Below, one piece after another: positions 48,004 to 56,339 of a stretch of DNA of 64,000 bases. The stretch is from Stanieria sp. NIES-3757. Lineage in GTDB: Bacteria > Cyanobacteriota > Cyanobacteriia > Cyanobacteriales > Xenococcaceae. Under the pieces are notes generated by a model. It ran no database searches, had not been told where the DNA came from, and saw nothing but the letters and a program-made list of their open reading frames with translations. The translations under genes and the position numbers were made by a program. How positions within the stretch are numbered: the first letter of the stretch is position 1; every line of letters starts with the position of its first letter. Where the stretch lies: NCBI GenBank assembly GCA_002355455.1, contig AP017375.1, positions 1-64,000 of the forward strand, given 5' to 3'.

Positions 48004-49689
48004 TTAAAAGGTAGCATTCAATTGAAAATAAACCCCATTTTCCTGCCAAGTTCTCTTGCTAGATTCTAGTTCTACCAAAGGAATACCCCAATCTAAACGT
48101 GCGGAAAAATTATCCCCTTGCCAAAGCAACCCTAAACCTAAACTGGCTAAAGTGGTTTTTTCAGGATTTTCGCGCTCCGTATTCCACCCTTTACCAAAAT
48201 CGACAAAAGGTACCACCTGGACAGCACTTTGGAATTGAGGAATTTGAATGACGGGTACTCTAACTTCCGCAGAAGCGATAAGACCATTATCGCTCAAAAG
48301 TGCATCTTGACGATAACCTCTGATACTGGCTTGTCCTCCTAAACTCAATTGTTCGATTGGCACCAGGGAAGTGGTGGAAAATTGTAAGTCAGAACGCAGG
48401 AAAATACTAGGATTGATAAGGTTAGGATTGTTAGATACATTAAATAAGTGAGAATAAATTGCTTGTCCTCGCCAAGAGAAAAAACGGCTATCAGGTTGAG
48501 CAGAATTTACTGTAGCATCAAAAACATTAATTCCCCAATTTAATTGGGAACGAAGACTAAGTACATCTTGGCGACTTCGTTGTAACCATTCTTGACTAAA
48601 ACGCAACGCCGAAATATCAGTTTCGCCTTCTTCGTTAGCTTCTTCAGAAATTGGAAAATTGACTCCTAATAAACGAGAATTATTATTGCGTCGATTAGCA
48701 GATAAACTAAGAGCTAATTCTTGAGTCCCATCCGCCGAGGCGGTTTGCAGAATTGGTTGACGCAGAGTGAGATCGAACTCTTTAATATCTATTTCGATAT
48801 CTAATTGTTCAAAAGGTGGTTCAATAATTCGGTTATCCGAAAAACTGTAATATAAGGCAACAGAACCATTACGAGCATTAATTGGCAACTGATAACCAAC
48901 CTCAAAGCGATCGCTTCCCTCAGTATTACGGTAAGCTAGATTAACTCGATCTCCCCAACCGAATAAATTAGCTTCAGAAATTTCTAATCCTCGTTCAAAA
49001 GTCCCAATACTAGGGTTGCGATTATTATTCAAAATTGGACTAAATTTAAAAGTATCTGCACCAGTCACTTCTACAGTCAGAATATTCGTACCTGGTTTAG
49101 TTCCAGCAATTAATTGCGCTTGCAAGCGATCGATGAGAGGATCGAATTGTAGTAATTGCAAAGATGTTTGTAAGTCGTTGAGATTTAAAGGTTCAGTTGT
49201 TTTAGCAGCAATTCGAGAACGAACATAATTAGGATTTAATCTCCCTTTAACTACAGTGACATCAATATTAGATAAAGTACCCTCAACAATTTGAATTTTG
49301 ACTACTCCCGAATTTAACTCTTGACTGGGAATATAAGCTCCAGAAGTGATATAGCCTTTTTGCACATAAGCCTGAGTAATGCGATCGGCTATTTGTAATA
49401 GTTGCACAAATGTAATCGGTTTACTTTTATATTCGGCAATAATTTGGTTTAGTTCTGCTGTACTAAAAACTGTATTACCCACAAACTCAAATTTTTCTAC
49501 TGTAATGGTTTGAGGTACTGGTGTAACTTGAGGCAATTGAGGCTGGTTGCGATCGTAATCTAAAGGATTATCTGTGGAAGGAAGAGTCGATTGCGCTAAG
49601 ACGGAATTTGTTTTGAAAGGAGAAGTCAGTAGGAATAAACATCCAGCCACAAACAATTGCATTGATGACCATGACTTCTCAATAATCAT
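48004..49689 (-). CDS. FhaC/ShlB-type outer-membrane transporter (two-partner secretion)
   Basis: A 561-residue TpsB/Omp85-superfamily protein. A signal peptide (SMQLFVAGCLFLLTSPFKTN, cleaved near VLAQ) is followed by a Pro-rich linker, two POTRA-like domains (VEKFEFVGNTVFSTAELNQI, GTLSNIDVTVVKG) and a 16-strand beta barrel containing QLSLGGQASIRGYRQDAL, the conserved L6 loop with RGY, and a C-terminal ending in F. TpsB proteins export large filamentous exoproteins; none is encoded nearby. The frame extends to a GTG at 49791, but the ATG at 49689 gives a standard signal peptide. Confidence 0.88.
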   Translation of the reverse strand: MIIEKSWSSMQLFVAGCLFLLTSPFKTNSVLAQSTLPSTDNPLDYDRNQPQLPQVTPVPQTITVEKFEFVGNTVFSTAELNQIIAEYKSKPITFVQLLQIADRITQAYVQKGYITSGAYIPSQELNSGVVKIQIVEGTLSNIDVTVVKGRLNPNYVRSRIAAKTTEPLNLNDLQTSLQLLQFDPLIDRLQAQLIAGTKPGTNILTVEVTGADTFKFSPILNNNRNPSIGTFERGLEISEANLFGWGDRVNLAYRNTEGSDRFEVGYQLPINARNGSVALYYSFSDNRIIEPPFEQLDIEIDIKEFDLTLRQPILQTASADGTQELALSLSANRRNNNSRLLGVNFPISEEANEEGETDISALRFSQEWLQRSRQDVLSLRSQLNWGINVFDATVNSAQPDSRFFSWRGQAIYSHLFNVSNNPNLINPSIFLRSDLQFSTTSLVPIEQLSLGGQASIRGYRQDALLSDNGLIASAEVRVPVIQIPQFQSAVQVVPFVDFGKGWNTERENPEKTTLASLGLGLLWQGDNFSARLDWGIPLVELESSKRTWQENGVYFQLNATF

Positions 49690-50117
49690 TAGTTTTTGCC
49701 TATAGATGATAAAGCGATCGATATAAATAATACAGCTTATACCAATTCTCAAAAATAGTTGAAGAGATAATCTTGAAAATTGTAGTAGCACTTCTAGGCT
49801 AAAATGTTGAGTTTAATTTCTAGTTTCCCCAAATTTGGGGGTTAGGAGGCTTTAAATAATTTTCACTACCCAACAAATTACACTAGACGAGCTACTACCC
49901 AGTCTCTTGTTACTGAGTATTTAATGGAATCGATCAAAACTTGTGACTTGTGACTTTTTAGGCATCCTCTAAACTAACAGGGTGAAACTCATCCTTAAGA
50001 GGATAACCAGAATATAATTAATTTCCACATGACATGATTTATCTATCTCTGAGTAGCCGACAATGTTTTTATTTATATTTTTTTTAGATTTATAAGTAAT
50101 AATAATCACAAAAAAAA

Positions 50118-50130
50118 TGCCAAAATGGCA
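50118..50130. promoter_or_regulatory. Palindrome TGCCAAAATGGCA, copy 1
   Basis: Perfect 5-bp arms TGCCA/TGGCA with AAA between. First of three identical copies, all upstream of double-glycine peptide genes. Candidate binding site of a dimeric regulator. Confidence 0.5.
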
Positions 50131-50210
50131 ACCAAAAATTAACTATTTATTATATTTATTTGCTATCTCAAAGAGCTTTAATAATTAAATGCACTTCGAC
50201 TAAATCTTTC

Positions 50211-50223
50211 TGCCAAAATGGCA
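50211..50223. promoter_or_regulatory. Palindrome TGCCAAAATGGCA, copy 2
   Basis: Identical to copy 1 and 80 bases before the start codon of the first peptide gene. Followed by ACTACAATT, then an AT-rich stretch with TATAAATATAAA about 30 bases downstream that could be a -10 region. Confidence 0.5.
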
Positions 50224-50303
50224 ACTACAATTATTCAAAGATAGATATTCTTATAAATATAAACCAGTTAGATAAATACATAACACTAACGAGGAGAAAA
50301 AAA

Positions 50304-50537
50304 ATGATTATTTCCGACTTACAATTTGTAGAAGATGTTAATCTTAATAAAGAAGCTAATGTAGAAGGTGGTTGGTATTATCCTTATGCTTCTGCTAGTG
50401 CCTCCGCTGGAGCTGGTGCATTAGCTATTGGTCGTCGTACCTCGACTTACACTTCTACTGGTACCGGTGCAACAGCAGTTGCTGGAGTATTTTCTCAATC
50501 TGGTTCTAGTTCTTATAGTGGTGCTTACGCATCTTAA
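50304..50537 (+). CDS. Double-glycine leader peptide with Ser/Gly/Tyr-rich core (1)
   Basis: A 77-residue pre-peptide. The leader MIISDLQFVEDVNLNKEANV ends in EGG, the double-glycine site cut by C39-peptidase ABC exporters. The predicted core has about 54 residues, begins WYYPYASASASAGAGAL and ends SGSSSYSGAYAS. It has no cysteine, so it is not a lanthipeptide or disulfide-bonded bacteriocin. The start codon is set by GAGGAGAAAAAAA just before it; the frame is open further upstream but crosses the regulatory palindrome. Leader and core end closely resemble the gene at 51554. Function unknown; secreted adhesive or biofilm peptide is a reasonable inference. Confidence 0.72.
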   Translation: MIISDLQFVEDVNLNKEANVEGGWYYPYASASASAGAGALAIGRRTSTYTSTGTGATAVAGVFSQSGSSSYSGAYAS

Positions 50538-50641
50538 AAAAAACTACTTTCTAACTCAACAAATAAGCTACTATTTACTGCGTTTAACTAGTATTAATAG
50601 TGGCTTACTCGCTCCAGTCAAAGTTAGAAAAATTGATTAAG

Positions 50642-50680
50642 GGAATAAAAAACTCTTACTATTGAGAGGATTTTTATTCC
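50642..50680 (+). terminator. Long hairpin after the first peptide gene
   Basis: GGAATAAAAA pairs perfectly with TTTTTATTCC and CTCT with AGAG inside it. It lies about 100 bases after the stop codon. The 3' arm supplies a T-run, so it may act as a terminator or stabilise the transcript end. Confidence 0.55.
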
Positions 50681-50780
50681 TTTATATCTACTTTAGGGCA
50701 GATATTTTATGAAGAAGTACAGTCATTAAGTTAGTTAATTGATTGCACAAGACAATTTAGATAATTAAAAGGAGAGACAA

Positions 50781-51071
50781 ATGGCTCAACTTCGATTAGA
50801 AAATCTAGATTTTGTTGAACCAGTTGCTTGGGATAACGAACAAATCCAGGGTGGAATAGTGACAGTAAACTACTATGTCAAAACGGCTGCTGCTACCGAT
50901 GCTGCTGCTACTGCGGATGTTGATTATGGTATTATCTACACCAAATCTGGTGGGTTTAGTGGTTATGGGACTGCGGCAGGCGCTGCTGCGGGTGCTGCTG
51001 CGGGTGCTGCTGCGGTTAATGGAAAAGCTTATGCTGGTGTGAACGTATCAGTAGGAGCATCTGCTTCTTAG
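50781..51071 (+). CDS. Double-glycine leader peptide with Ala/Gly-repeat core (2)
   Basis: A 96-residue pre-peptide. The leader MAQLRLENLDFVEPVAWDNE is followed by QIQGG, again a double-glycine site, and shares LxFVExV with the other two. The core has IVTVNYYVKTAAATDA, then three GAAA units encoded by 12-bp tandem repeats (50979-51014), and ends VSVGASAS. No cysteine. A strong AAGGAGAGACAA precedes the ATG. It lacks the TGCCAAAATGGCA palindrome in its own upstream region. It is probably co-regulated by position only; whether it is on the first gene's transcript depends on the hairpin at 50642. Confidence 0.7.
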   Translation: MAQLRLENLDFVEPVAWDNEQIQGGIVTVNYYVKTAAATDAAATADVDYGIIYTKSGGFSGYGTAAGAAAGAAAGAAAVNGKAYAGVNVSVGASAS

Positions 51072-51553
51072 TAAATAGCTAATTGTGTTACGTGAAATAA
51101 AATTCCCAAGAACTGTGTAGTGAGCGCTTTTTTAAGAGTACGAAAGTTACTTTCTTTAAAGTAAGCTTATTAACTTTCTTTTGTCACTCTGGAGAGCTTA
51201 AAATCAATCAATAGGAAAGTAACCAAGTATCTCTTTATTTTTAATAATTTAAGATAATGTTTTAGATTTTGATATCTTTAAAAAGATATTTTATTCCTAT
51301 GAGTTACCAGCAAGATTTTTTTTGACAATTTCTAGGTTGGTAAATCATCAAGATTGGCAACAAAATGCCAAAATGGCAATTACAATTCATTTTAACTAGC
51401 TAGTATATAAGTGTAAGCCACCTATAGTAATTCTCAAATCAATGTAGTACGCCTCAATCAACATTACGATTAACAAAGTCATGGGATTGGAATGTATTCA
51501 AATCAAGGCGAGAAATGCTATGGATTGAGTGGCTGCTACAAAAGGAGAAAACA
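51072..51553. promoter_or_regulatory. Region between peptide genes 2 and 3
   Basis: About 480 bases with no supported gene. A hairpin TTACTTT-CTTT-AAAGTAA lies at 51147-51164, and the third TGCCAAAATGGCA palindrome at 51366-51378. Otherwise AT-rich. Confidence 0.4.
51366..51378. promoter_or_regulatory. Palindrome TGCCAAAATGGCA, copy 3
   Basis: Identical to the copies at 50118 and 50211; followed by ATTACAATT, then TAGTATATAAG. TTGGCAA occurs 12 bases upstream. It lies 175 bases before the third peptide start. Confidence 0.5.
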
Positions 51554-51769
51554 ATGATTATCTCCAACTTAGAATTCGTAGAAGAAGTTAGATTTAATGA
51601 AGAAGCTCAAGTAGAAGGCGGTTTAGCAAAAGCTGATGCTAGAGCTATTGCTTACGCTGAAGGCAGATTTATTTCTGGTACTTTTGCGGGAACTTACACC
51701 TCTGTATATAGTAGCAAGTTCCTTAGTTCTTCTTATTCTGGTGCTGTAAGTAGCTCTTATGCCGAGTAG
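51554..51769 (+). CDS. Double-glycine leader peptide with Ser/Tyr/Ala-rich core (3)
   Basis: A 71-residue pre-peptide. The leader MIISNLEFVEEVRFNEEAQV ends in EGG and matches the first peptide at most positions (MIIS-x-L-x-FVE-x-V and N-x-EA-x-VEGG). The core starts LAKADARAIAYAEG and ends SSSYSGAVSSSYAE, sharing SSSYSGA with peptide 1. It has no cysteine. AAAGGAGAAAACA sets the ATG at 51554 rather than the upstream in-frame ATG at 51515. With peptides 1 and 2 this makes a small paralogous family of exported peptides. Confidence 0.72.
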   Translation: MIISNLEFVEEVRFNEEAQVEGGLAKADARAIAYAEGRFISGTFAGTYTSVYSSKFLSSSYSGAVSSSYAE

Positions 51770-51826
51770 AACCAAGCAAAACAAAGTAAGAGCTAGCCTT
51801 TACGATTAGCAGTTTAACTTAAAAAA

Positions 51827-51873
51827 TATCACTGAGAGCTATTTATTTTTCATACAAAAAGCTTTCAGTGATA
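51827..51873 (+). terminator. 14-bp stem hairpin after the third peptide gene
   Basis: TATCACTGAGAGCT pairs with AGCTTTCAGTGATA (one G-T pair) across a 19-base loop. It lies 57 bases after the stop. No long T-run follows, so an RNA-stabilising role is as likely as termination. Confidence 0.5.
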
Positions 51874-52064
51874 CCAATCAAAAGGCTAATTTTATCAATG
51901 GTTATTTAAAAGTAGTATTTTGCTGGTTTGAATTTGATTAAAGTGAAATAATTTTTTATGTTAAACCTAAATTTTAATCAAATAATCTGGAAAATTAAGT
52001 TATTTTAACGAAATATTTTTTAAATCATCTTTATCAACTATTTATAACAACAAACAGGATATAA

Positions 52065-52820
52065 ATGGTGGCTAGTAATGATCGTACCGTTAAACCAAAA
52101 GAAATTGTTGATTTTTTAAAAAAAAAAGTTCAACTCAAAGAAGTTTATCAACAGATTATTCATCAACAAATCATTCAAGAAGCAGCGCAAAAAGCTAATC
52201 TAGCTGTTACTCCCGAAGAAATTCAAGCCGAAGCAGATAAATTCCGTCGTCAAAAACGTTTAGAAAAGGCAGCAGATACTCTGGCTTGGCTCAAAGAACA
52301 AATGATTACTGCTGACGAATGGGAAGCCGGAATTTGCGATCAGTTATTAGTTCAAAAATTAGCCAAACATTTATTTGCTCAAGAAGCAGAACAACATTTT
52401 GCTCAAAATCGTTTAGACTTTGAGCAAGTTTTGTTATATCAGATTGTAATTCCTTACGAAAAATTGGCTCAAGAGTTGTTTTATCAGATCGAAGAAGAAG
52501 AGATTAGCTTTTATCAAGCAGCCCATTATTACGATCTTGATGAAAGAAGAAGACATCAATGTGGTTACGAAGGCAAACTTTATCGTTGGAATATTTTACC
52601 AGAGATATCAGCAGCTATTTTTGCTAGCACTCAAGGTCAAATTGTAGGGCCAATTAAGACTGAGTTAGGATATCACATTATTAAAGTTGAGGAGTTTATT
52701 GAACCACAATTAACTCCCGAACTTCATCAAGAAATTATCAAGACAATGTTTGATAAGTGGTTAGAAGGAGAAGTTAATTATCTACTCTACAATCAAACAA
52801 ATTCTCCTCCTAAATTATAA
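52065..52820 (+). CDS. Parvulin-type (PpiC-like) peptidyl-prolyl isomerase domain protein
   Basis: A 251-residue protein with no visible signal peptide. The helical N-terminal SurA/PrsA-like region has QIIHQQIIQEAAQKANLAVT and TPEEIQAEADKFRR; the C-terminal half matches a parvulin fold (FEQVLLYQIVIPYEKLAQEL, ISAAIFASTQGQIVGPIKTE, LGYHIIKVEEF). Such cytosolic PpiC-like proteins are found beside peptide exporters in cyanobacteria. Here it follows the third peptide gene by 295 bases on the same strand, so a role as chaperone or export helper for those peptides is an attractive inference. The peptidase-ABC exporter itself is not in the window. Confidence 0.75.
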   Translation: MVASNDRTVKPKEIVDFLKKKVQLKEVYQQIIHQQIIQEAAQKANLAVTPEEIQAEADKFRRQKRLEKAADTLAWLKEQMITADEWEAGICDQLLVQKLAKHLFAQEAEQHFAQNRLDFEQVLLYQIVIPYEKLAQELFYQIEEEEISFYQAAHYYDLDERRRHQCGYEGKLYRWNILPEISAAIFASTQGQIVGPIKTELGYHIIKVEEFIEPQLTPELHQEIIKTMFDKWLEGEVNYLLYNQTNSPPKL

Positions 52821-52877
52821 TTAACTGGTTAATCTATAGCAGCTTTTGTTTTGACGAGGTGCGCTCAAAAAAATTGA

Positions 52878-53582
52878 TTATTGTTGATAGTTAGAGATTT
52901 TGGGTAAACTTCCTGGTTGCAGAAAAGCGATCGCATAAACATCGACAAAGTGTTCTGCAAAGATTCGCCAGCGAATTGTTTCTACTAATTCGTCTATGTC
53001 GATACAGTTACGATAACTGCGTTTTATTTCTTGAGCAATTACTAATTTTTCTTCCCCCACAATATTTATAGAAAAAATTTGATAATTTATTGAGTTCTTT
53101 ATCTTCTTTTTGTTTTTTATTTCCCGACAACTCTATTGTTTAGTTTTATTGACACTCCTCAGCCTGAAGTCTGAGGATTCTTGGTTCATTGATTCAACTT
53201 ACTCTGCTTGAGAAGAAGTTAAACGTCCTTGCAAATTATGGATTGCCAAAAGATTTTGAGGAGGATGGCAAGGAATTGCGATCGCTCCTGCCTAAAGACA
53301 ACTAAAAAAAGCGGAAATAAATTATATACTTCGGTCGTAAGGATAAATTAGAATTACTGGCGCATTGTTAGATTGTAATGAACTTAGTTGAGAGGCAATT
53401 GCTTTTGCTTGATGGTCTAGTTCTTGATAAGTAATACTTTCTTCTTTAATTTCCCCATCTTTGAGAAAAATATCAGTAATTTGATCTGGTTGTTGTCGAG
53501 CGCGGTTTTGTAATAAATCGACTAAAGTAAGGTAGTTGACTTCTCGTACTGGCATCATGAAACAGTTTTTTAATCTGTCCAA
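52878..53582 (-). pseudogene. Wrecked fatty acyl-AMP ligase (FAAL) gene
   Basis: Two ends of one gene remain. The 5' part (53582 down to about 53190) reads NYLTLVDLLQNRARQQPDQI, ITYQELDHQAKAIASQLSSL, ILIYPYDRSI, then TAA, FISAFFSCL, TAG, AGAIAIPCHPPQN, LTSSQAE, then TAA; this is the N-terminal adenylation segment of FAAL enzymes with three stops. The 3' part (about 53075 down to 52878) reads VGEEKLVIAQEIKRSYRN, VYAIAFLQPGSLPKI, the FAAL C-terminal subdomain, but without the TSSGKIQR that should follow. About 1.3 kb of middle sequence is gone, and a mobile-element-like hairpin (53155) sits at the junction. Confidence 0.8.
53155..53178. repeat. IS200/IS605-type end hairpin remnant
   Basis: CCTCAG-CCTGAAGT-CTGAGG, flanked by GACACT and ATTCTTGGTTCA. 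This resembles the hairpin near the ends of IS200/IS605 (tnpB-type) elements in cyanobacteria. It lies precisely where the FAAL gene is interrupted. No transposase frame remains. Confidence 0.45.
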
Positions 53583-53651
53583 AATTCGATTATCTAAAAT
53601 TACTAAAAGCTGTAAAACTTCCGTTCAAAACTATAACAATAAAAACGATCA

Positions 53652-55325
53652 ATGAATAACCAACACCGTAATTTTTGGTTTAATTTAAGCTTATTTGTTC
53701 CTATCTACTTTGGGCTAATTTCTTTATATTATGCTTTTAGTAATGCCTACATTGTTCAAGATGATGCCCGACAACATATAGTTTGGTTACAAAGATTAAT
53801 AAATAATCAATTATTTCAATACGATCTAATTGCTAATTATTTTGAAAGTGTGGCACCGCTAGGGTATAAATTTTTTTATTGGTTTGGGGTAAAACTAGGA
53901 GTTGCACCGCTTATTTTAGCCAAATTTGTACCTTTATTTTTAGCAGTTATAGCTACAGTATATGTTTATAAGATTACTATTGAGATTTTTCCTATTTCTG
54001 TAGCGGGTTTTTGGGCTAGTTTATTTTTCAATCAATTAATTTGGCTCAATGACGATCTAATTTCTGCTACACCGAGAGCTTTTGTTTATCCTTTATTTAC
54101 AGCATTTTTATATTATGTATTAAAAGAAAAATTATTTAAATTATTTATTGCGATCGCTTTAATTGGTTTATTCTATCCTCAATTATTGTTAGTAGAATTA
54201 GCAATTTTAACCATTCTTTTATTAAGTTGGCATAAAAACAAAATTAAATTTTCTCGTAATCAAAAATATTATCTAATTTGGTTCGGTGCGCTCATGATTG
54301 CCTGTCCAATTTTACTAAGTTATGCGCTTGATCGCTCTGACTTTGCTCCAGTTGTTACTGCTTCACAAATGCAACAAATGCCAGAATTTCGTTTACATGG
54401 ACGCAGTCAATATTTTGGCACCAATCCTTTTATATTTTATTTAATGGGCAAAGGTGGAATCGGTATTCCTCCTCTTTTTCCTACTGGAATTTGGATCGGT
54501 ATTAGTTTACCTTGGTTATTAAAATCTCGATTACCTTTAATTGAGCTAATTCAACCAAAAATAAAGATATTAAAAGAAGTTTTATTTGCTTCTTTATTAA
54601 TGTTTATACTTGCTCATTTATTGCTACCCAAATTACATCTTCCTAGCCGTTATACTTATCATAGCTTGAGAATAGTAATGGCGATCGCATCAGGAATTGT
54701 TTTGACAGTTTGGTTAGATCGATGGAAACAATTATTAAGAAAAAATCATAAATTTCTTACTATTTTAGTTAAATTAAGTCTGGTTATAATTATTATTTTT
54801 CCTGCAATTCCCCCTGTATTTATCGGTTGGTTTCAAAATTGGCAAGTTGGTACGGCACCAGAAATTTATCAATTTTTAGCCGAACAACCACCCAATACAT
54901 TAGTTGCATCTTTAACCAGAGAAACCAATAATATTCCTGCTTTTTCTTTACGTTCGGTTTTAGTAGGGAGAGAATTTGCTTTGGCTTATCATACCAAGTA
55001 TTATCAGCAATTTAAACGCAGAGCGATCGATCTAATCGAAGCGCAATATAGTCCAAATTCATTAAAAATCAAACAAGTAATTCAAAAATACGGGATTGAT
55101 TACTGGTTACTAGAAAATACTTCTTTTCAACCAAATTATTTACTTCAACACGATTGGTTAAATTATAGCTCTTTTCATAATTCAGTAAACCATGCAAATA
55201 CCAATCTAAAACGAGGTGAAGTTCCTGCTTTAGCCCAATTCATCAAAGACAGTAAATGTATTAGTGTAACCACTCAAAACCTAACTTTATTAAATGCAGA
55301 GTGTATTCTTAAACAATCAAACTAA
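53652..55325 (+). CDS. GT-C-like multi-span membrane protein
   Basis: A 557-residue protein with about ten to twelve membrane spans. The first large loop contains IVQDDARQHIVWLQRL; a DD or DE pair in the first external loop is the usual catalytic signature of GT-C glycosyltransferases using lipid-phosphate sugars. A C-terminal soluble part of about 130 residues follows (APEIYQFLAEQPPNTLVASL). It may add sugars to a surface product, in keeping with the flippase and GT4 gene in the same region, but no close family is recognised. It starts 69 bases from the divergent broken FAAL gene. Confidence 0.6.
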   Translation: MNNQHRNFWFNLSLFVPIYFGLISLYYAFSNAYIVQDDARQHIVWLQRLINNQLFQYDLIANYFESVAPLGYKFFYWFGVKLGVAPLILAKFVPLFLAVIATVYVYKITIEIFPISVAGFWASLFFNQLIWLNDDLISATPRAFVYPLFTAFLYYVLKEKLFKLFIAIALIGLFYPQLLLVELAILTILLLSWHKNKIKFSRNQKYYLIWFGALMIACPILLSYALDRSDFAPVVTASQMQQMPEFRLHGRSQYFGTNPFIFYLMGKGGIGIPPLFPTGIWIGISLPWLLKSRLPLIELIQPKIKILKEVLFASLLMFILAHLLLPKLHLPSRYTYHSLRIVMAIASGIVLTVWLDRWKQLLRKNHKFLTILVKLSLVIIIIFPAIPPVFIGWFQNWQVGTAPEIYQFLAEQPPNTLVASLTRETNNIPAFSLRSVLVGREFALAYHTKYYQQFKRRAIDLIEAQYSPNSLKIKQVIQKYGIDYWLLENTSFQPNYLLQHDWLNYSSFHNSVNHANTNLKRGEVPALAQFIKDSKCISVTTQNLTLLNAECILKQSN

Positions 55326-55345
55326 TAACATAAATTTTGTGTTAA

Positions 55346-55640
55346 TTAATAACAAAACTCTCTTAACTTGTTTTCAATTTCAATAATCAATTCGTCTTGA
55401 CTGTTTAAGTAAGTTAATTGTAGTAGGCTATTGGCAAAATTCAATAAATAAGTGCGATCTCGCGAAGCGAAATCGCACTTATCTTTCAGTTCAGTATAAT
55501 CTATCCCACCAAAAACCTCACTACTAGCACTAACTACAGCAGTATTAAAATTATCCTCTAGATATTCTTGCCAGTTTTCGGAGTAAATATAATAGGCGTT
55601 TTTGAATAGTGAAAAGACTATTAATTATCGATGATTTCTA
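55346..55640 (-). pseudogene. Protein-like fragment without start codon
   Basis: An open frame of about 90 codons on the minus strand ending at a TAA at 55346-55348. It reads SLFKNAYYIYSENWQEYLED, DNFNTAVVSASSEVFGGIDY and ends LIIEIENKLREFCY. There is no ATG at its start and an in-frame stop lies just before LIVFSLF. I do not recognise it. The perfect palindrome at 55449 lies inside the frame. It is probably the remnant of a larger gene. Confidence 0.4.
55449..55481. repeat. Perfect 33-bp palindrome
   Basis: TAAGTGCGAT/ATCGCACTTA arms enclose TCGC-GAA-GCGA. It resembles other GCGATC-containing palindromes in the window and is probably a dispersed repeat copy. Confidence 0.65.
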
Positions 55641-55658
55641 AGAGCTAGTTAAGCGTTT

Positions 55659-55898
55659 TTATAACTTAATTTTAATTAAATGAATTAATAAAATTACCAA
55701 AAATGATTCTAAATTTCTAATTTCGCTTTCTCGTCCCATTTCTTCTAGCCATTCAACTATTAACAAAGTCTGTTCAATTTCCCCTGCTAATAAATAGTTT
55801 TTTGATTTCCAAAATTTCCAACATTTGCTTATCTTTGGCTTGTAGCTGATTAAATCTATTTTGACAAATTTTATTTCTTTTCTATTTGACTTATTTTT
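55659..55898 (-). pseudogene. DUF29-like remnant
   Basis: An open frame of about 79 codons without a start codon. The segment EIEQTLLIVEWLEEMGRESE followed by IRNLESFLVILLIHLIK resembles the core of DUF29 proteins, in which 'IEEIEDMGRSEKRALESNL...LLHLLK' is typical. It stops at 55659 before the usual continuation. Probably a decayed copy. Confidence 0.45.
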
Positions 55899-55901
55899 TC
55901 A

Positions 55902-56339
55902 TTATTCTAATTCTATAACGAAAAGGCAAATCCCTATTCTCAGCTACAACTAAATATATTTATTGTTCGTTATCTTTATCACAAAACTTAGTTGGTTCAT
56001 CGATAAAAAAATCCTAACCAACCGATAAACTCATCAGTGTGTATCAGCGTTTATCTATGGACATTTTTTAATTGTCTCTTGTTAACATTATTATCTCAAT
56101 AATTATTAATTAAACAGCAACTTCTTAAGCCAATATATTTTTAACTTTACACAACTTCTGCAAGTAGAGAAATCCGACTATTTTTGAAACAACTATTTAG
56201 TCAGTAATTTATAAGATCGAGATAGAAAGTAAGGCTAAATTATTCTTCAATTCCAAAACCATCTTCTAATCAACATCGCCTACTTTAACTTTGCATTAAA
56301 CCTATTTGCTAGAGTCTTAAAATTAACTATCATTATCTA
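55902..56339. other. Non-coding region upstream of the radical SAM gene
   Basis: About 440 bases, AT-rich, with stops in all frames. I see no RNA gene or strong repeat. The promoter of the 56340 gene should lie near its end. Confidence 0.4.

Larger units (their letters stand above)
49690..50303. promoter_or_regulatory. Regulatory region upstream of the first double-glycine peptide
   Basis: About 610 bases without a supported gene. It contains a perfect palindrome CCCCAAATTTGGGG (49827-49840) and two copies of TGCCAAAATGGCA (50118-50130 and 50211-50223). The second copy continues as AACTACAATTATT, closely matching the region before the third peptide gene. Confidence 0.5.
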
